Shown here: piece by piece, positions 26,253-35,013 of the stretch
How positions within the stretch are numbered: the first letter of the stretch is position 1
Layout: each line of letters begins with the position of its first letter
Source of the DNA: Cupriavidus alkaliphilus
GTDB lineage: Bacteria; Pseudomonadota; Gammaproteobacteria; Burkholderiales; Burkholderiaceae
NCBI RefSeq assembly: GCF_900094595.1
Contig: NZ_FMAD01000011.1
Span: 1 to 64,000, forward strand
Length of the DNA stretch: 64,000 bases
Reading direction: 5' to 3'
The notes under the pieces: model-generated
What the model was told of the DNA's origin: nothing
The model's input: the letters and a program-made list of their open reading frames with translations, nothing else
Database searches by the model: none
Program-made: the position numbers and the translations under genes

Positions 26253-27539
26253 ATGCTCGACCTGATCCTGCGGCATTGCAACCTGCCCGACGGGCGCACC
26301 GGCATCGATATCGGCATCGCCGACGGGCGCATCGCCGCAGTCGGGCCGGCCCTGGCCGCGCGCGCGGGCGAAGAGATCGATGCCGCCGGCCAGCTGGTGA
26401 CGCCGCCGTTCGTCGATGCGCACTTCCATATGGACTCGACGCTGTCGTACGGGCTGCCGCGCGTAAACCAGTCGGGCACGCTGCTGGAAGGCATTGCGCT
26501 GTGGGGCGAACTGAAGCCGTTGCTGACGCAGGAAGCTATCGTCGAGCGCGCGCTTGCCTATTGCGACTGGGCCGTGGCGCGCGGGCTGCTGGCGATCCGC
26601 TCGCATGTGGATGTGTGCGATCCGCGCCTGCTGGCGGTGGAGGCGCTGCTGCACGTGCGCGAACGCGTGCGGCCCTACCTGGACCTGCAGCTGGTGGCGT
26701 TCCCGCAGGACGGCGTGCTGCGCGCGCCCGGCGCGCTCGCCAACCTGAAGCGCGCGCTGGAGCTGGGGGTCGACGTGGTCGGCGGCATTCCGCATTTCGA
26801 GCGCACCATGGCGCAAGGGGCGGAGTCGGTGCGGCTGCTGTGCGAGCTGGCGGCCGAACGCGGCCTGCGCGTCGACATGCATTGCGACGAAAGCGACGAT
26901 CCGCTGTCGCGCCATATCGAGACCCTTGCCAGCGAAACCGTGCGGCTGGGCCTGCAGGGCAGGGTGGCGGGATCGCACCTGACTTCGATGCATTCGATGG
27001 ACAACTACTACGTGTCCAAGCTGATCCCGCTGATGCGCGAGGCCGGCGTGGCGGCGATCGCCAATCCGCTGATCAACATCACGCTGCAGGGGCGGCACGA
27101 CACCTATCCGCGGCGCCGCGGCATGACGCGCGTGCCCGAGCTGATGGCGGCCGGCGTGCCGGTAGCCTTCGGCCACGATTGCGTGATGGACCCGTGGTAC
27201 GGCCTGGGCTCCGGCGACATGCTGGAAGTGGCGCACATGGGCCTGCACGTGGCGCAGATGACCGGGCAGGAAGCGATGCGCGCCTGCTTCGAGGCGGTCA
27301 CCGCCACGCCGGCGCGCATCCTGGGGCTGGAGGGCTATGGCCTGGCGCCGGGCTGCCGGGCCGACCTGGTGCTGCTGCAGGCGCGCGACCCGGTCGAGGC
27401 GATCCGGCTGCGCGCCACGCGGCTGCGCGTGCTGCGCGCCGGCAAGACCATCGCCACCATGCCGGCGGCGGCCGCGGCGCTGGCGCTGCCGGGACGGCCG
27501 GCGCAGGTGGATTTCCGACGCGACGGCGGTGCGGCATAG
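26253..27539 (+). CDS. codA: Cytosine deaminase
   Basis: A 428-residue amidohydrolase converting cytosine to uracil and ammonia in the cytoplasm. Metal ligands of the family are visible: H57 and H59 in DAHFHMD, a histidine in RVDMHCDESDDP, then GSHLTSMHSM and the aspartate in AFGHDCVMDPWYGLGSGDML, closely parallel to E. coli CodA. It lies 32 bp after the RutR-like gene and would feed uracil to Upp and the URC proteins. Other deaminases of the family (isoguanine, creatinine) are possible but less consistent with the context. Confidence 0.88.
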   Translation: MLDLILRHCNLPDGRTGIDIGIADGRIAAVGPALAARAGEEIDAAGQLVTPPFVDAHFHMDSTLSYGLPRVNQSGTLLEGIALWGELKPLLTQEAIVERALAYCDWAVARGLLAIRSHVDVCDPRLLAVEALLHVRERVRPYLDLQLVAFPQDGVLRAPGALANLKRALELGVDVVGGIPHFERTMAQGAESVRLLCELAAERGLRVDMHCDESDDPLSRHIETLASETVRLGLQGRVAGSHLTSMHSMDNYYVSKLIPLMREAGVAAIANPLINITLQGRHDTYPRRRGMTRVPELMAAGVPVAFGHDCVMDPWYGLGSGDMLEVAHMGLHVAQMTGQEAMRACFEAVTATPARILGLEGYGLAPGCRADLVLLQARDPVEAIRLRATRLRVLRAGKTIATMPAAAAALALPGRPAQVDFRRDGGAA

Positions 27540-27567
27540 CGTGCACAAAATTTTTTGCAGGCGGGTG

Positions 27568-27596
27568 TTGACAGTACCCACGGCACTCGGCATAAT
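27568..27596 (+). promoter_or_regulatory. Sigma-70 promoter for tRNA-Leu
   Basis: TTGACA at 27568-27573 and CATAAT at 27591-27596 are separated by exactly 17 bp, a near-consensus promoter ending 53 bp before the mature tRNA. It is among the best sigma-70 matches noticed in the window, as expected for a stable RNA gene. Confidence 0.85.
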
Positions 27597-27649
27597 TTCG
27601 TTCTTCGCATCGCAGCAGCAATGTAGCAGCATCGCAGCAGCAATACGAA

Positions 27650-27736
27650 GCCCAGATGGCGGAATTGGTAGACGCACTAGGTTCAGGTCCTAGCGGTGGC
27701 AACACTGTGGAGGTTCGAGTCCTCTTCTGGGCACCA
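27650..27736 (+). tRNA. tRNA-Leu (anticodon CAG)
   Basis: An 87-nt tRNA with acceptor stem GCCCAGA/TCTGGGC, encoded CCA end at 27734-27736, anticodon stem CTAGG/CCTAG with loop TTCAGGT (anticodon CAG at 27684-27686), a long variable arm typical of class II tRNA, and the GGTTCGAGTCC T-arm. Its own promoter and terminator flank it. Confidence 0.95.
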
Positions 27737-27743
27737 AAATTCG

Positions 27744-27769
27744 GAAAGGCTCGCGCAAGCGAGCCTTTC
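27744..27769 (+). terminator. Terminator of tRNA-Leu
   Basis: An 11-bp stem GAAAGGCTCGC/GCGAGCCTTTC with loop GCAA, followed by TTCGTTTC, starts eight bases after the tRNA. Confidence 0.88.
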
Positions 27770-27859
27770 TTCGTTTCAGGCCATGCTCCATGGCAACCAC
27801 GTCCGCGCGAGCGGGCTTTTTTTTGTCCGCGGCTTTCGGACATCGCCTGACCCAGGGGT

Positions 27860-29686
27860 TCAGCGTGCCGGCATTCCGTCGAGGTCCTGCGCCTCGCGCA
27901 CGCAGTTGCGGCCCTCCGCCTTGGCGCGGTACATGGCCGCGTCGGCCGCGCCGAACAGGCGCTGCCAGTGGCTCGCGCCGCCATGGCCGACGGCCACGCC
28001 GAAGCTGGCGGTCACGCCAAGCTGCGTGGTGCCGGACAGGTAGACCGGCCGCGACGCGATGGCCGCGCGCAGCGTTTCGGCCAGCGCCGCGGCTTCGCCG
28101 GGCCGGCCGTGCGGCAGCCACAGCGCAAATTCCTCGCCGCCGAAGCGGGCCAGCACCCCCTCGGCCGGCACCAGCGCGCGCATCTGCGCGGCGATATTGC
28201 GCAACACCTGGTCGCCGGCCGCATGGCCGTGGCGGTCATTGATCTGCTTGAAGCGGTCGACGTCGACCAGCACCAGGCTGGCGGTCTCGTGCGCGCCGTA
28301 CCGGGTCGCCACCAGTTCCAGCGCGCGCCGGTTCAGCAGGCCGGTGAGGCTGTCGGTGCGGGCCTGTTGCTCCAGTTGCGCGGTCAGCGCGGCGCGCTCG
28401 CGCAGCTTGCGGCGCAGGATGTCGATGGCATCGAACAGGCGCCGCATCTCCGCGGCCTGGCCCATGCGCCTAGCCTGCATGGTCGTTTCGGATGGCGGTG
28501 TTCCGTGCGGCTGGACGCGGTCCTCGGCCAGCGCGATCACCTCGGCCCGCGCGCGCAGCAGCGGCAGGAACACCGCGCGCCGCGCGAACACCAGCATGTA
28601 GCCCAGCACCGCGAGGATCAGCGCCGAGGTGCCGCACGCGGCCGCGAGCCGGCGCAGCGCGCGCTCGCGCGTGCTGGTGAAATGCGCCACCACCTCGTCC
28701 AGGAACACGCTGCGCAGCCGCTCCAGCGGCTCCAGCGTGGGCACGTAGCGGTTGGTCAGTTCGGTGGGCGTCATCGAGTAGTTGCCCGAGTTGCGCCCCT
28801 GCGCGACCAGGCTGTCGACCATGGCCACGCCGCGGCCGAAGAACTGGTGGCCGGCGTCGGCATAGGCCTGCTCCAGCGCCGGCGCGGCGCCGAACATGTT
28901 GTAAGCCGGCCCGGCCAGCTGCCACAGCTCCAGCAGCCGGCCGCGCGAGCGCGTCGCGTCGACCAGGCTCTGCACCGGCATCGGCTGGCGCGCCGCCACC
29001 GGCGCCATGATCTGCGATGCCATGCGCCCCGCGTACTCGCGCAGGTCGCCCAGCATCTTGCCGGTCAGTGCGGGCGCGGCCAGGCCGTCATCGCAAACGG
29101 AAAGCTCGCGCACCTGCCAGGCGATGGCGGGCTGCAGCGCGTCGACGACCTCGAACATGCTTTCGATGGCGTGGCGGATCTCGTCCATGTCGCGCTGCTG
29201 CGGCGCGCGCCCGGCAAGTTCGTCGATCTCGGTGCGCGCCCGCGCCAGGCGCTCGCGCACGCGTTCGACCATCAGCGGCGGCAGGTGGTGGCTGTGCAGG
29301 CCGAAGGGGGCCGGCGGCGGCGCGGACAGGCGCGCCAGCGCGGCGTCGCTGCGGGCGCGGAACACCTGCAGGCGCGCGCGCGCCGCGCTGTGCGGCGAGG
29401 GCGGTTCGCCCAGCACGCTGTTGGCCGGGCCGCGTTCGGCGGACAGCGTGTTGGCGGCGTCCAGCACGTCGCGGTACGCCGAGATGTCGTACAGGTTTTG
29501 CCGGGCCGCGGCGAAGTCGCCGTAGGAGGCGGCGATCACCAGTGCCGCCAGCACCACTGTGCACAGGCCGCCCACCGTGGTCGCCACCGCCAGCTTGCGC
29601 TGCAGGCTGCGGCGCGGTCCGTTGCCGGCGCTCGGCGCACTGCCGTTGCCGGGATCAAGCTGTCGGGCGCGTTGCCGCAGGGCCAT
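27860..29686 (-). CDS. Membrane-bound diguanylate cyclase (GGDEF)
   Basis: A 608-residue protein. Helix one is about residues 32-54 (VATTVGGLCTVVLAALVIAAS), helix two is SALILAVLGYMLVFA after a long periplasmic sensor region, and a linker leads to a GGDEF domain. The domain shows TDSLTGLLNRRALE, DVDRFKQINDRHGHAAGDQVL and an intact active-site GGEEF, so c-di-GMP synthesis is expected. No RxxD inhibitory site precedes GGEEF (the sequence there is PAEGVLARF). No EAL domain is present. The sensed signal is unknown. Confidence 0.9.
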   Translation of the reverse strand: MALRQRARQLDPGNGSAPSAGNGPRRSLQRKLAVATTVGGLCTVVLAALVIAASYGDFAAARQNLYDISAYRDVLDAANTLSAERGPANSVLGEPPSPHSAARARLQVFRARSDAALARLSAPPPAPFGLHSHHLPPLMVERVRERLARARTEIDELAGRAPQQRDMDEIRHAIESMFEVVDALQPAIAWQVRELSVCDDGLAAPALTGKMLGDLREYAGRMASQIMAPVAARQPMPVQSLVDATRSRGRLLELWQLAGPAYNMFGAAPALEQAYADAGHQFFGRGVAMVDSLVAQGRNSGNYSMTPTELTNRYVPTLEPLERLRSVFLDEVVAHFTSTRERALRRLAAACGTSALILAVLGYMLVFARRAVFLPLLRARAEVIALAEDRVQPHGTPPSETTMQARRMGQAAEMRRLFDAIDILRRKLRERAALTAQLEQQARTDSLTGLLNRRALELVATRYGAHETASLVLVDVDRFKQINDRHGHAAGDQVLRNIAAQMRALVPAEGVLARFGGEEFALWLPHGRPGEAAALAETLRAAIASRPVYLSGTTQLGVTASFGVAVGHGGASHWQRLFGAADAAMYRAKAEGRNCVREAQDLDGMPAR

Positions 29687-29937
29687 GCTGTCTCCACCCG
29701 GCTGCCAGTGGCCGGGCCATGCGTGAAGATTCTGTCAATCCCGACATTATTGACGAAAAGGCCGCGGCACCTGTCCAAATCGTCCGCGATTCGCGCCGGC
29801 GACAGCGGCGCCGGCCGCTGTCCGGCAGGCTTTCGCGGGCGCGCGCAGCCGAACATTCGCGGCTAACGCTGGCGGGGCATTTGACCTATGCTCAAGCTCA
29901 TCGGGCAGGCATTTATAACGTCCCGAAGGTGGTTGCC

Positions 29938-30858
29938 ATGACGTTGGTCTTGTCATCATCGAGAGAGAGGGAGGCGGGGGCGAGCCCCGGATGGCGCGGC
30001 TGTGCCGCGCATCCCGGCATCGTCCGCCATCACCTGCACTACTGCGCCATGCTGGCCATGCTGATGTGTGCGCTGGCCCACGCAGATGAAGCCTTGCCGG
30101 ATTTCCACGGCGCTTCCGGCTCTGATCCACCGCTGCAGGCAAGCCTGGCGCAAGCCGGTCCGGCGGAGCCGGCGCAGGTTTCCGGGCCGCTGGCCGACAA
30201 CTCCGAAGCGAGCGGCTGGATGGTCCAGCCGCTGGAGCCGGTGGTGGTCGAATACGCGGCGGTGTCCCCGCCATCTTCATCCCGATCTTCTTCCGCATTG
30301 CCGCGCGCGAGCGGCGCCGGGCCCGATGACGATGCCCCGGGCCTCGCCGCCGTCGACCGCGAGACAGCGGCCATGCCCGAGCGTGCGCGCCGGTTGTCGC
30401 TGCATCTCGATGACATCACCACCGCCAGCGGCTTTGCCGACAATCGCGTACGCACCATGGCGCTGGCGGTCGATGCCGTGGTGCCGCGTGCCGGCGGGCT
30501 GACCATCCAGCCGCGGTTGCAACTCGCCTACCAGCCCGGCATGAGCGCGGACCCGAACAAGTTGTCGCAGCCGATGCCCGGCGATGCCAGCGCCACCGGC
30601 ATCGGCGTGCGCCTGTACGGCGCGCAGCCGACGCGGCTGGCCGGCATCTATCCGTTCGTCGAGGCTGACTGGTGGCAGGAGAGCCGCAAGCAGGTCATCA
30701 ATATCAACGGCACCAAGATCGATGCCGACCTGCTGCGCGGACTGTTCTCGTTCAATATCGGCGCGCATGGCAATACCAAGACCGGCGTGAAGCTGTGGTT
30801 CAAGGTCAGGGCGGGGCGCAACCCGAGCGGCACTGTCGGTGCGCGCTATCGGTGGTAA
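29938..30858 (+). CDS. Exported hypothetical protein, possible outer-membrane barrel
   Basis: A 306-residue protein that I do not recognise. The chosen ATG follows GAAGG, but a later in-frame ATG at 30050 would put the hydrophobic MLAMLMCALAHADEA at the N-terminus as a simple signal peptide, so the start is uncertain. A proline/serine-rich low-complexity region follows. The C-terminal 150 residues alternate polar and hydrophobic residues in beta-strand style (GGLTIQPRLQLAYQP, GIGVRLYGAQPTRLAGIYPF, TKTGVKLWFKVRAG) and end with aromatic W, which suggests a small outer-membrane barrel. Confidence 0.6.
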   Translation: MTLVLSSSREREAGASPGWRGCAAHPGIVRHHLHYCAMLAMLMCALAHADEALPDFHGASGSDPPLQASLAQAGPAEPAQVSGPLADNSEASGWMVQPLEPVVVEYAAVSPPSSSRSSSALPRASGAGPDDDAPGLAAVDRETAAMPERARRLSLHLDDITTASGFADNRVRTMALAVDAVVPRAGGLTIQPRLQLAYQPGMSADPNKLSQPMPGDASATGIGVRLYGAQPTRLAGIYPFVEADWWQESRKQVININGTKIDADLLRGLFSFNIGAHGNTKTGVKLWFKVRAGRNPSGTVGARYRW

Positions 30859-30898
30859 GGGTGGTGGGGGGCAGTCGCGCGCAAGGCGCGCGGCAACA

Positions 30899-30930
30899 AA
30901 AAAGGGCTTCCGTTTCCGGAAGCCCTTTTT
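30899..30930. terminator. Bidirectional terminator between the hypothetical gene and tRNA-Arg
   Basis: A stem GGGCTTCCG (30904-30912) with CGGAAGCCC (30917-30925) is flanked by AAAAA on the left and TTTTT on the right. It can end transcription of the plus-strand gene at 30858 and of the minus-strand tRNA. Confidence 0.9.
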
Positions 30931-30943
30931 CTTTCTGCATAGG

Positions 30944-31020
30944 TGGCGCGGCTGGCAGGATTCGAACCCACGACCCCTTGGTTCGTAGCCAAGTACTCTA
31001 TCCAACTGAGCTACAGCCGC
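30944..31020 (-). tRNA. tRNA-Arg (anticodon ACG)
   Basis: A 77-nt tRNA read on the minus strand: acceptor GCGGCTG/CAGCCGC with G discriminator and encoded CCA, D-arm TAGCTCAGTTGGATAGAGTA, anticodon stem CTTGG/CCAAG with loop CTACGAA (anticodon ACG), and T-arm GTGGGTTCGAATCC. Confidence 0.96.
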
Positions 31021-31100
31021 ACACGAGAGGCGCAATTGTATCGCAATTATTGATTTGCGCAAGCCCCCCGCCGAAAAATCTTCAACGGCCGCTGACAGCC

Positions 31101-32798
31101 TCAGCCTGCGGCTTCCGACCAGACGCCATCCGCCTCCCGCGCCTTGCCTTCGTCGCGCAGCTTGATCAGGTGCGCCAGCAGCGAGCGTTGCGCCACCGGG
31201 TGCATGCGCGGCGGCACATCGTCATAGACGCGCAGCACCAGTTCGCCGAGCGCGGCCGGGCCGAGTTCGCGCAGCGCGCCGGCGACCTTGGCCTCGCGCT
31301 GCAGGCGGTGCCGCACCAGGATGCGGATGGCGTCCTGCGGGCGCGCGATCAGGAAGCCGTGTCCCGGCGCCAGCCACTCCAGGTCTTCGTCCTGCAGCGC
31401 CGCGAGCGAGTCGAGGTAGGCGCGCATGTCGCCATCGGGCGGGCCGATCACCACCGTCGATCCCTGCATCACGTGGTCGCCGGTGAAGAGCGTCTTTTCT
31501 TCCTCGAGCAGGTAGCAGAGGTGGTTGGACGCATGGCCGGGAGTGTGGCAGACGCGCAGCGTGCAAGCGTCGGACAAGGCCAGGCGCTCGCCGTGCTGCA
31601 GTTCGCGCTGCGGCGTGAAGGTGGCGTCCTGCCAGGGGCCGGCGGGTGCGGCGCGTCCCAGTACGGTGGCGCCGGTGGCGGACTGCAATGCCGCCGCCGC
31701 GGGCGAATGGTCCAGGTGCGTATGCGTGGCGAGGATCCAGCGGATCGGCCCGGGCGCCGCTTCCAGGATGGCGCGCACATGTTCGCCATCGTCCGGGCCC
31801 GGATCGATCACGGCCCATTCATTGCGCGCGCCGCCGCCGACCAGGTAAGTGTTGGTGCCCGGGCCAGTCATCACGCTGCCGTTGTTGGCCGTGACCCGCC
31901 ATACCCGCGGCGACAACTGCACCGGCACGCCGGGTGCCAGTTCGTAGCGGCCGTGCACCTTGCCGTCGGGATCGATGCGGCCGATCTCGGCGTAGCAGGG
32001 CTCGTTCGGCATCACCGGGCGCACTCCCGCCGCGCCGGTGGCCAGCCGCGGCATGATGCAGGCGATGCCGCGCAGCTGCGAGAAATACGCAAAGCAGGCC
32101 GCGGCGGTCTCGAACTGCGCGATCGAGCCCAGCGTGCGGCGCGTGACATGCATCATCGGCAGGCCGCTGGCCGGGTCGGCGGCCTCGGCCGGGCGCACCC
32201 AGCGGTGCTCGACGATCTCGGTGCCGTCGGGTACGGCCAACTGGCCCTCGGGAGCGATGGCGACGAAGAAGCGGGTATCGAAACGCTTGGGCAGGCCGGG
32301 CGGCGTCAGCCAGTAGCTGTGATAGGCCAGGCGGTCCGCCGCCAGGCGCAGGCCGAGCTGCTCGCAGGCGTGGGCCAGTCCGGGACCGCCGCGTTGCACG
32401 GCCTCGCGCAGCAGCGCCTGCTGGGCGGCGTCCAGCTCGTGCGGCGCGCGCAGGCGCCCTTGATGGTCGCAGGCGAACAGCAGGCCGGCCTCTTCGAAGC
32501 ATTCGCGCACCGCGGCGAGGTAGAAGTCCAGCCCGCTGGCCGGGAGGCCCAGGCGCTCGCTGGCAAGCACGTCATCGAGGCCGTGGGCGTGCGCGTGCAG
32601 GTGCCGGTCTTGCGCATCGAGGGTGCCGCCGGGAAAAACATAGGCGCCACTGCTGCGGTCGTTGGCGCGTTCGACGCGGCGCACCAGCAGCACTTCCATG
32701 CCGGCGGGCGCATCGCGCACCACCAGCAGGCTGGCGGCCGTGCGCAGCAGTGGCGTGGGATTGGCGGGGCGGTTGCCGCTTGTCTCTGTGGTTGTCAT
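31101..32798 (-). CDS. Nudix hydrolase fused to a metallo-beta-lactamase-fold hydrolase
   Basis: A 565-residue two-enzyme fusion. Residues about 15-240 form a Nudix domain of the NUDT19/CoA-diphosphatase-like type, with FPGG at 55-58 and, after an insertion, AVRECFEEAG at 96-105. Residues about 290-500 are a metallo-beta-lactamase fold with the metal motif H359-T-H361-L-D363-H364, then VCHTPGHASNHLCYLLEE and FTGDHVM. The C-terminal region resembles the winged helix of LACTB2-like proteins. Both active sites look intact. Known members act on nucleoside diphosphate-linked substrates or RNA, but the substrates here cannot be read from the sequence. The gene stands alone. Confidence 0.87.
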   Translation of the reverse strand: MTTTETSGNRPANPTPLLRTAASLLVVRDAPAGMEVLLVRRVERANDRSSGAYVFPGGTLDAQDRHLHAHAHGLDDVLASERLGLPASGLDFYLAAVRECFEEAGLLFACDHQGRLRAPHELDAAQQALLREAVQRGGPGLAHACEQLGLRLAADRLAYHSYWLTPPGLPKRFDTRFFVAIAPEGQLAVPDGTEIVEHRWVRPAEAADPASGLPMMHVTRRTLGSIAQFETAAACFAYFSQLRGIACIMPRLATGAAGVRPVMPNEPCYAEIGRIDPDGKVHGRYELAPGVPVQLSPRVWRVTANNGSVMTGPGTNTYLVGGGARNEWAVIDPGPDDGEHVRAILEAAPGPIRWILATHTHLDHSPAAAALQSATGATVLGRAAPAGPWQDATFTPQRELQHGERLALSDACTLRVCHTPGHASNHLCYLLEEEKTLFTGDHVMQGSTVVIGPPDGDMRAYLDSLAALQDEDLEWLAPGHGFLIARPQDAIRILVRHRLQREAKVAGALRELGPAALGELVLRVYDDVPPRMHPVAQRSLLAHLIKLRDEGKAREADGVWSEAAG

Positions 32799-33059
32799 TG
32801 TGTCGGCATCGTGGGTTGTACGCGCGGCGCGCCGGGGGGCAAGGTCGGGCCAGGCAGGGCACGGCCGCGTGCGCTAGTTTAGCCGCGTTCGCGGATTCGA
32901 AAGTCCGCTGACTCCAGGCGCCGCGGCCGCGGCCACGCCGGTCCGGGCCGGCGGCAGGCGCGGGCGGGCTTTGGCTTTTCCGGCCACAGGCAGTAACCTG
33001 ATAGCTCCGCTTCACTTTCCGGAGCGCCACCGCCGGCGCTCCCATCGGAGGAGGTCCGC

Positions 33060-33437
33060 GTGATCCGAGCTTCTTACCTGTGCCTGACGGTTGCGTGCCT
33101 GGTGGCGGCCTGCGAGACGCCGCCGCAGCGGGCGCCGCGCCCGGTGCCGCCGCCCACCACCCGCATCACCGTCGATCCCCAGGCCATGTCCCGGGCGGCA
33201 TCCGCGGCCTGCGAGCCGGCGGTGGCGGAAGCGCTCCAGCGCCGTTATCCGCAACCCGGCAGCGTCATGCTGATGGCCGACCGCGAGCAGTACTTCCAGC
33301 GCCCCAACGCGCAGACCTCGGTCAACGGCGAAGGCGTGTTCGAGCCGGACGACAGCTCATCCTCGATCGGCTTCCACTACGCCTGCCTGTACAACGCGCG
33401 TACCGGCAAGGTCGACGATGTGCAGATGCGATACTGA
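33060..33437 (+). CDS. Small lipoprotein, hypothetical
   Basis: A 125-residue protein with a GTG start that is well placed after CGGAGGAGG. It begins with a lipoprotein signal, CLTVACLVAAC, giving a lipidated cysteine near residue 18, then a proline-rich linker (TPPQRAPRPVPPPTT). The C-terminal domain of about 80 residues contains YYxFQ-like segments and ends FHYACLYNARTGKVDDVQMRY, resembling periplasmic domains of unknown function. The exact membrane target is unknown. Confidence 0.75.
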   Translation: MIRASYLCLTVACLVAACETPPQRAPRPVPPPTTRITVDPQAMSRAASAACEPAVAEALQRRYPQPGSVMLMADREQYFQRPNAQTSVNGEGVFEPDDSSSSIGFHYACLYNARTGKVDDVQMRY

Positions 33438-33581
33438 GCTACGCCGTCGCTTCACCGAAAATACCGAGGGCGCAAGCGCGTAACTATTGCGCTAAATGGC
33501 GGTAATCGCGACTTCCCATTTCCTTGACCTACCGGTTGAACGGCCATTAGCATAGCCACGCGCCTTCGCGAAGTTCGCATA

Positions 33582-33597
33582 TAGAACTGTAGTTCTA
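33582..33597. promoter_or_regulatory. Palindromic operator candidate upstream of the catC-pcaD operon
   Basis: TAGAACT-GT-AGTTCTA is a perfect 16-bp inverted repeat 38 bp upstream of the transporter ATG in an AT-richer stretch. No regulator gene lies next to the operon. The regulator family is unknown. Confidence 0.5.
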
Positions 33598-33635
33598 ATG
33601 GCGTAACTTTTGCCGACTCTGGAGACAAGGAAGTC

Positions 33636-34976
33636 ATGAACAAGATCGCCGGGTTCTTCACCGAACTCATGCGCCGGTACCTGCCGGATCCCTTTGTGTT
33701 TGCCATCGGCCTGACGCTGCTGACCATGGCACTGGCGGTGCTGGTGCAGGGGCAGGCGGCCCCGGCGGTGATCGCCAGCTGGGGCAAGGGCTTCTGGAAC
33801 CTGCTGGCCTTCACCACGCAGATGGCCGTGATCCTGGCGATGGGCTACGTGCTGGCCACCGCGCCGCTGACCGACCGCATGCTCGACCGCATCGTCGGCG
33901 CCGTGCATACGCCGCGCACGGCCATCATCGTCGCCACGCTGGTGGGCGGCATCGGCAGCTACCTGAACTGGGGCTTCGGGCTGGTCATCGGCGGCATCAT
34001 CGCGAAGAAGCTGGCGCTGAAGGTCCGCGGCGTGCATTACCCGCTGATCATCGCTTCGGCATACAGCGGCTTCACCCTCTACGGGCTGGGCCTGTCGGCC
34101 AGCATCCCGGTGCTGATCTCGACCCCGGGGCATCCGATGGAAAAGGCGATGGGGGTGATCCCGCTGTCAGAGACCATCTTCTCGACGCCGATGCTGCTGA
34201 CCAGCCTGGCGGTGATCGTCACGCTGCCGCTGCTCAATGCCTGGCTGCACCCGCGCCATCCGGCCGAAGTGGTCGAGATCCGCCGCGAGCAGGAACCGGC
34301 CCGGGCCGACGCCGGCCCGGGACACAGCATCGGCGGCGAGAACACGCTGGCCGGGCGCCTGAACAACAGCCGCATCCTGAGCCTGGCGATCGGTCTCTGC
34401 GGCATGGCCTATGCCGTCATCTACTTCACCCAGGGCGGCTCGCTCGACCTGAACCTGATCAACTTCCTGATCCTGTTCGGCGGGGTGCTGCTGCTGGGCA
34501 CGCCGGTCAACTACGTGGCCAAGCTCAACGAAGGCATCAAGACCATTTCCGGCATCATCCTCCAATATCCGTTCTATGCGGGCATCATGGCGATCATGGC
34601 CGGCTCTGGGCTGGTGGATACCATCTCGCGCGTGTTTGTCGATATCGCCACGCCGCAGACGCTGCCGTTCTGGGGCCTGGTCAGTTCCTTCGTGATCAAC
34701 TTCTTCGCGCCGTCCGGGGGCGGCCACTGGGTGATCCAGGGTCCGTTCATGGTCGACGCGGCCAAGGCCATCAACAGCTCGGTCAGCCAGACCTCGATGT
34801 CGGTGATGCTCGGCAACGCCTGGAACGACCTGGTGCAGCCGTTCTGGATCCTGCCCGCGCTGGCGCTGTCGAAGCTGAACCTGAAGGACGTGATGGGCTA
34901 CACCGTGATCATGATGTTCTGGGTAGGCCTGATCTATATCGCTGCGATGCTGATGTGGGGCGCGCAGATTGCCTGA
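33636..34976 (+). CDS. Short-chain fatty acid transporter (AtoE-like)
   Basis: A 446-residue membrane protein with about ten to twelve helices, resembling the AtoE short-chain fatty acid uptake family. The N-terminus FTELMRRYLPDPFVFAIGLTLLTM and the segments GIGSYLNWGFGLVIGGI and FFAPSGGGHWVIQGPFMVDAA are typical. ACAAGGAA precedes the ATG. Three catabolic genes follow: YciI, catC and pcaD. The substrate could therefore be an aromatic-pathway organic acid such as muconate or 3-oxoadipate rather than acetoacetate, but that is inference from position. Confidence 0.85.
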   Translation: MNKIAGFFTELMRRYLPDPFVFAIGLTLLTMALAVLVQGQAAPAVIASWGKGFWNLLAFTTQMAVILAMGYVLATAPLTDRMLDRIVGAVHTPRTAIIVATLVGGIGSYLNWGFGLVIGGIIAKKLALKVRGVHYPLIIASAYSGFTLYGLGLSASIPVLISTPGHPMEKAMGVIPLSETIFSTPMLLTSLAVIVTLPLLNAWLHPRHPAEVVEIRREQEPARADAGPGHSIGGENTLAGRLNNSRILSLAIGLCGMAYAVIYFTQGGSLDLNLINFLILFGGVLLLGTPVNYVAKLNEGIKTISGIILQYPFYAGIMAIMAGSGLVDTISRVFVDIATPQTLPFWGLVSSFVINFFAPSGGGHWVIQGPFMVDAAKAINSSVSQTSMSVMLGNAWNDLVQPFWILPALALSKLNLKDVMGYTVIMMFWVGLIYIAAMLMWGAQIA

Positions 34977-35013
34977 CTTTGATGCCCGGCCGCAAGGCTG
35001 ACAGGAGAAACGC

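Noticed and set aside
29017..29937. N-terminal extension of the hypothetical gene at 29938 through the GGDEF gene region
   Set aside because: That stretch is antisense to the GGDEF gene and lacks coding character; the ATG at 29938 or 30050 is more plausible.
27650..31020. A genomic island bounded by tRNA-Leu and tRNA-Arg
   Set aside because: No integrase, no duplicated tRNA end and no change in base composition between the two tRNAs.
33520..33552. Promoter TTGACC with a poor -10 ahead of the AtoE-like gene
   Set aside because: At a 17-bp spacer the -10 would be TTAGCA; too weak to call.
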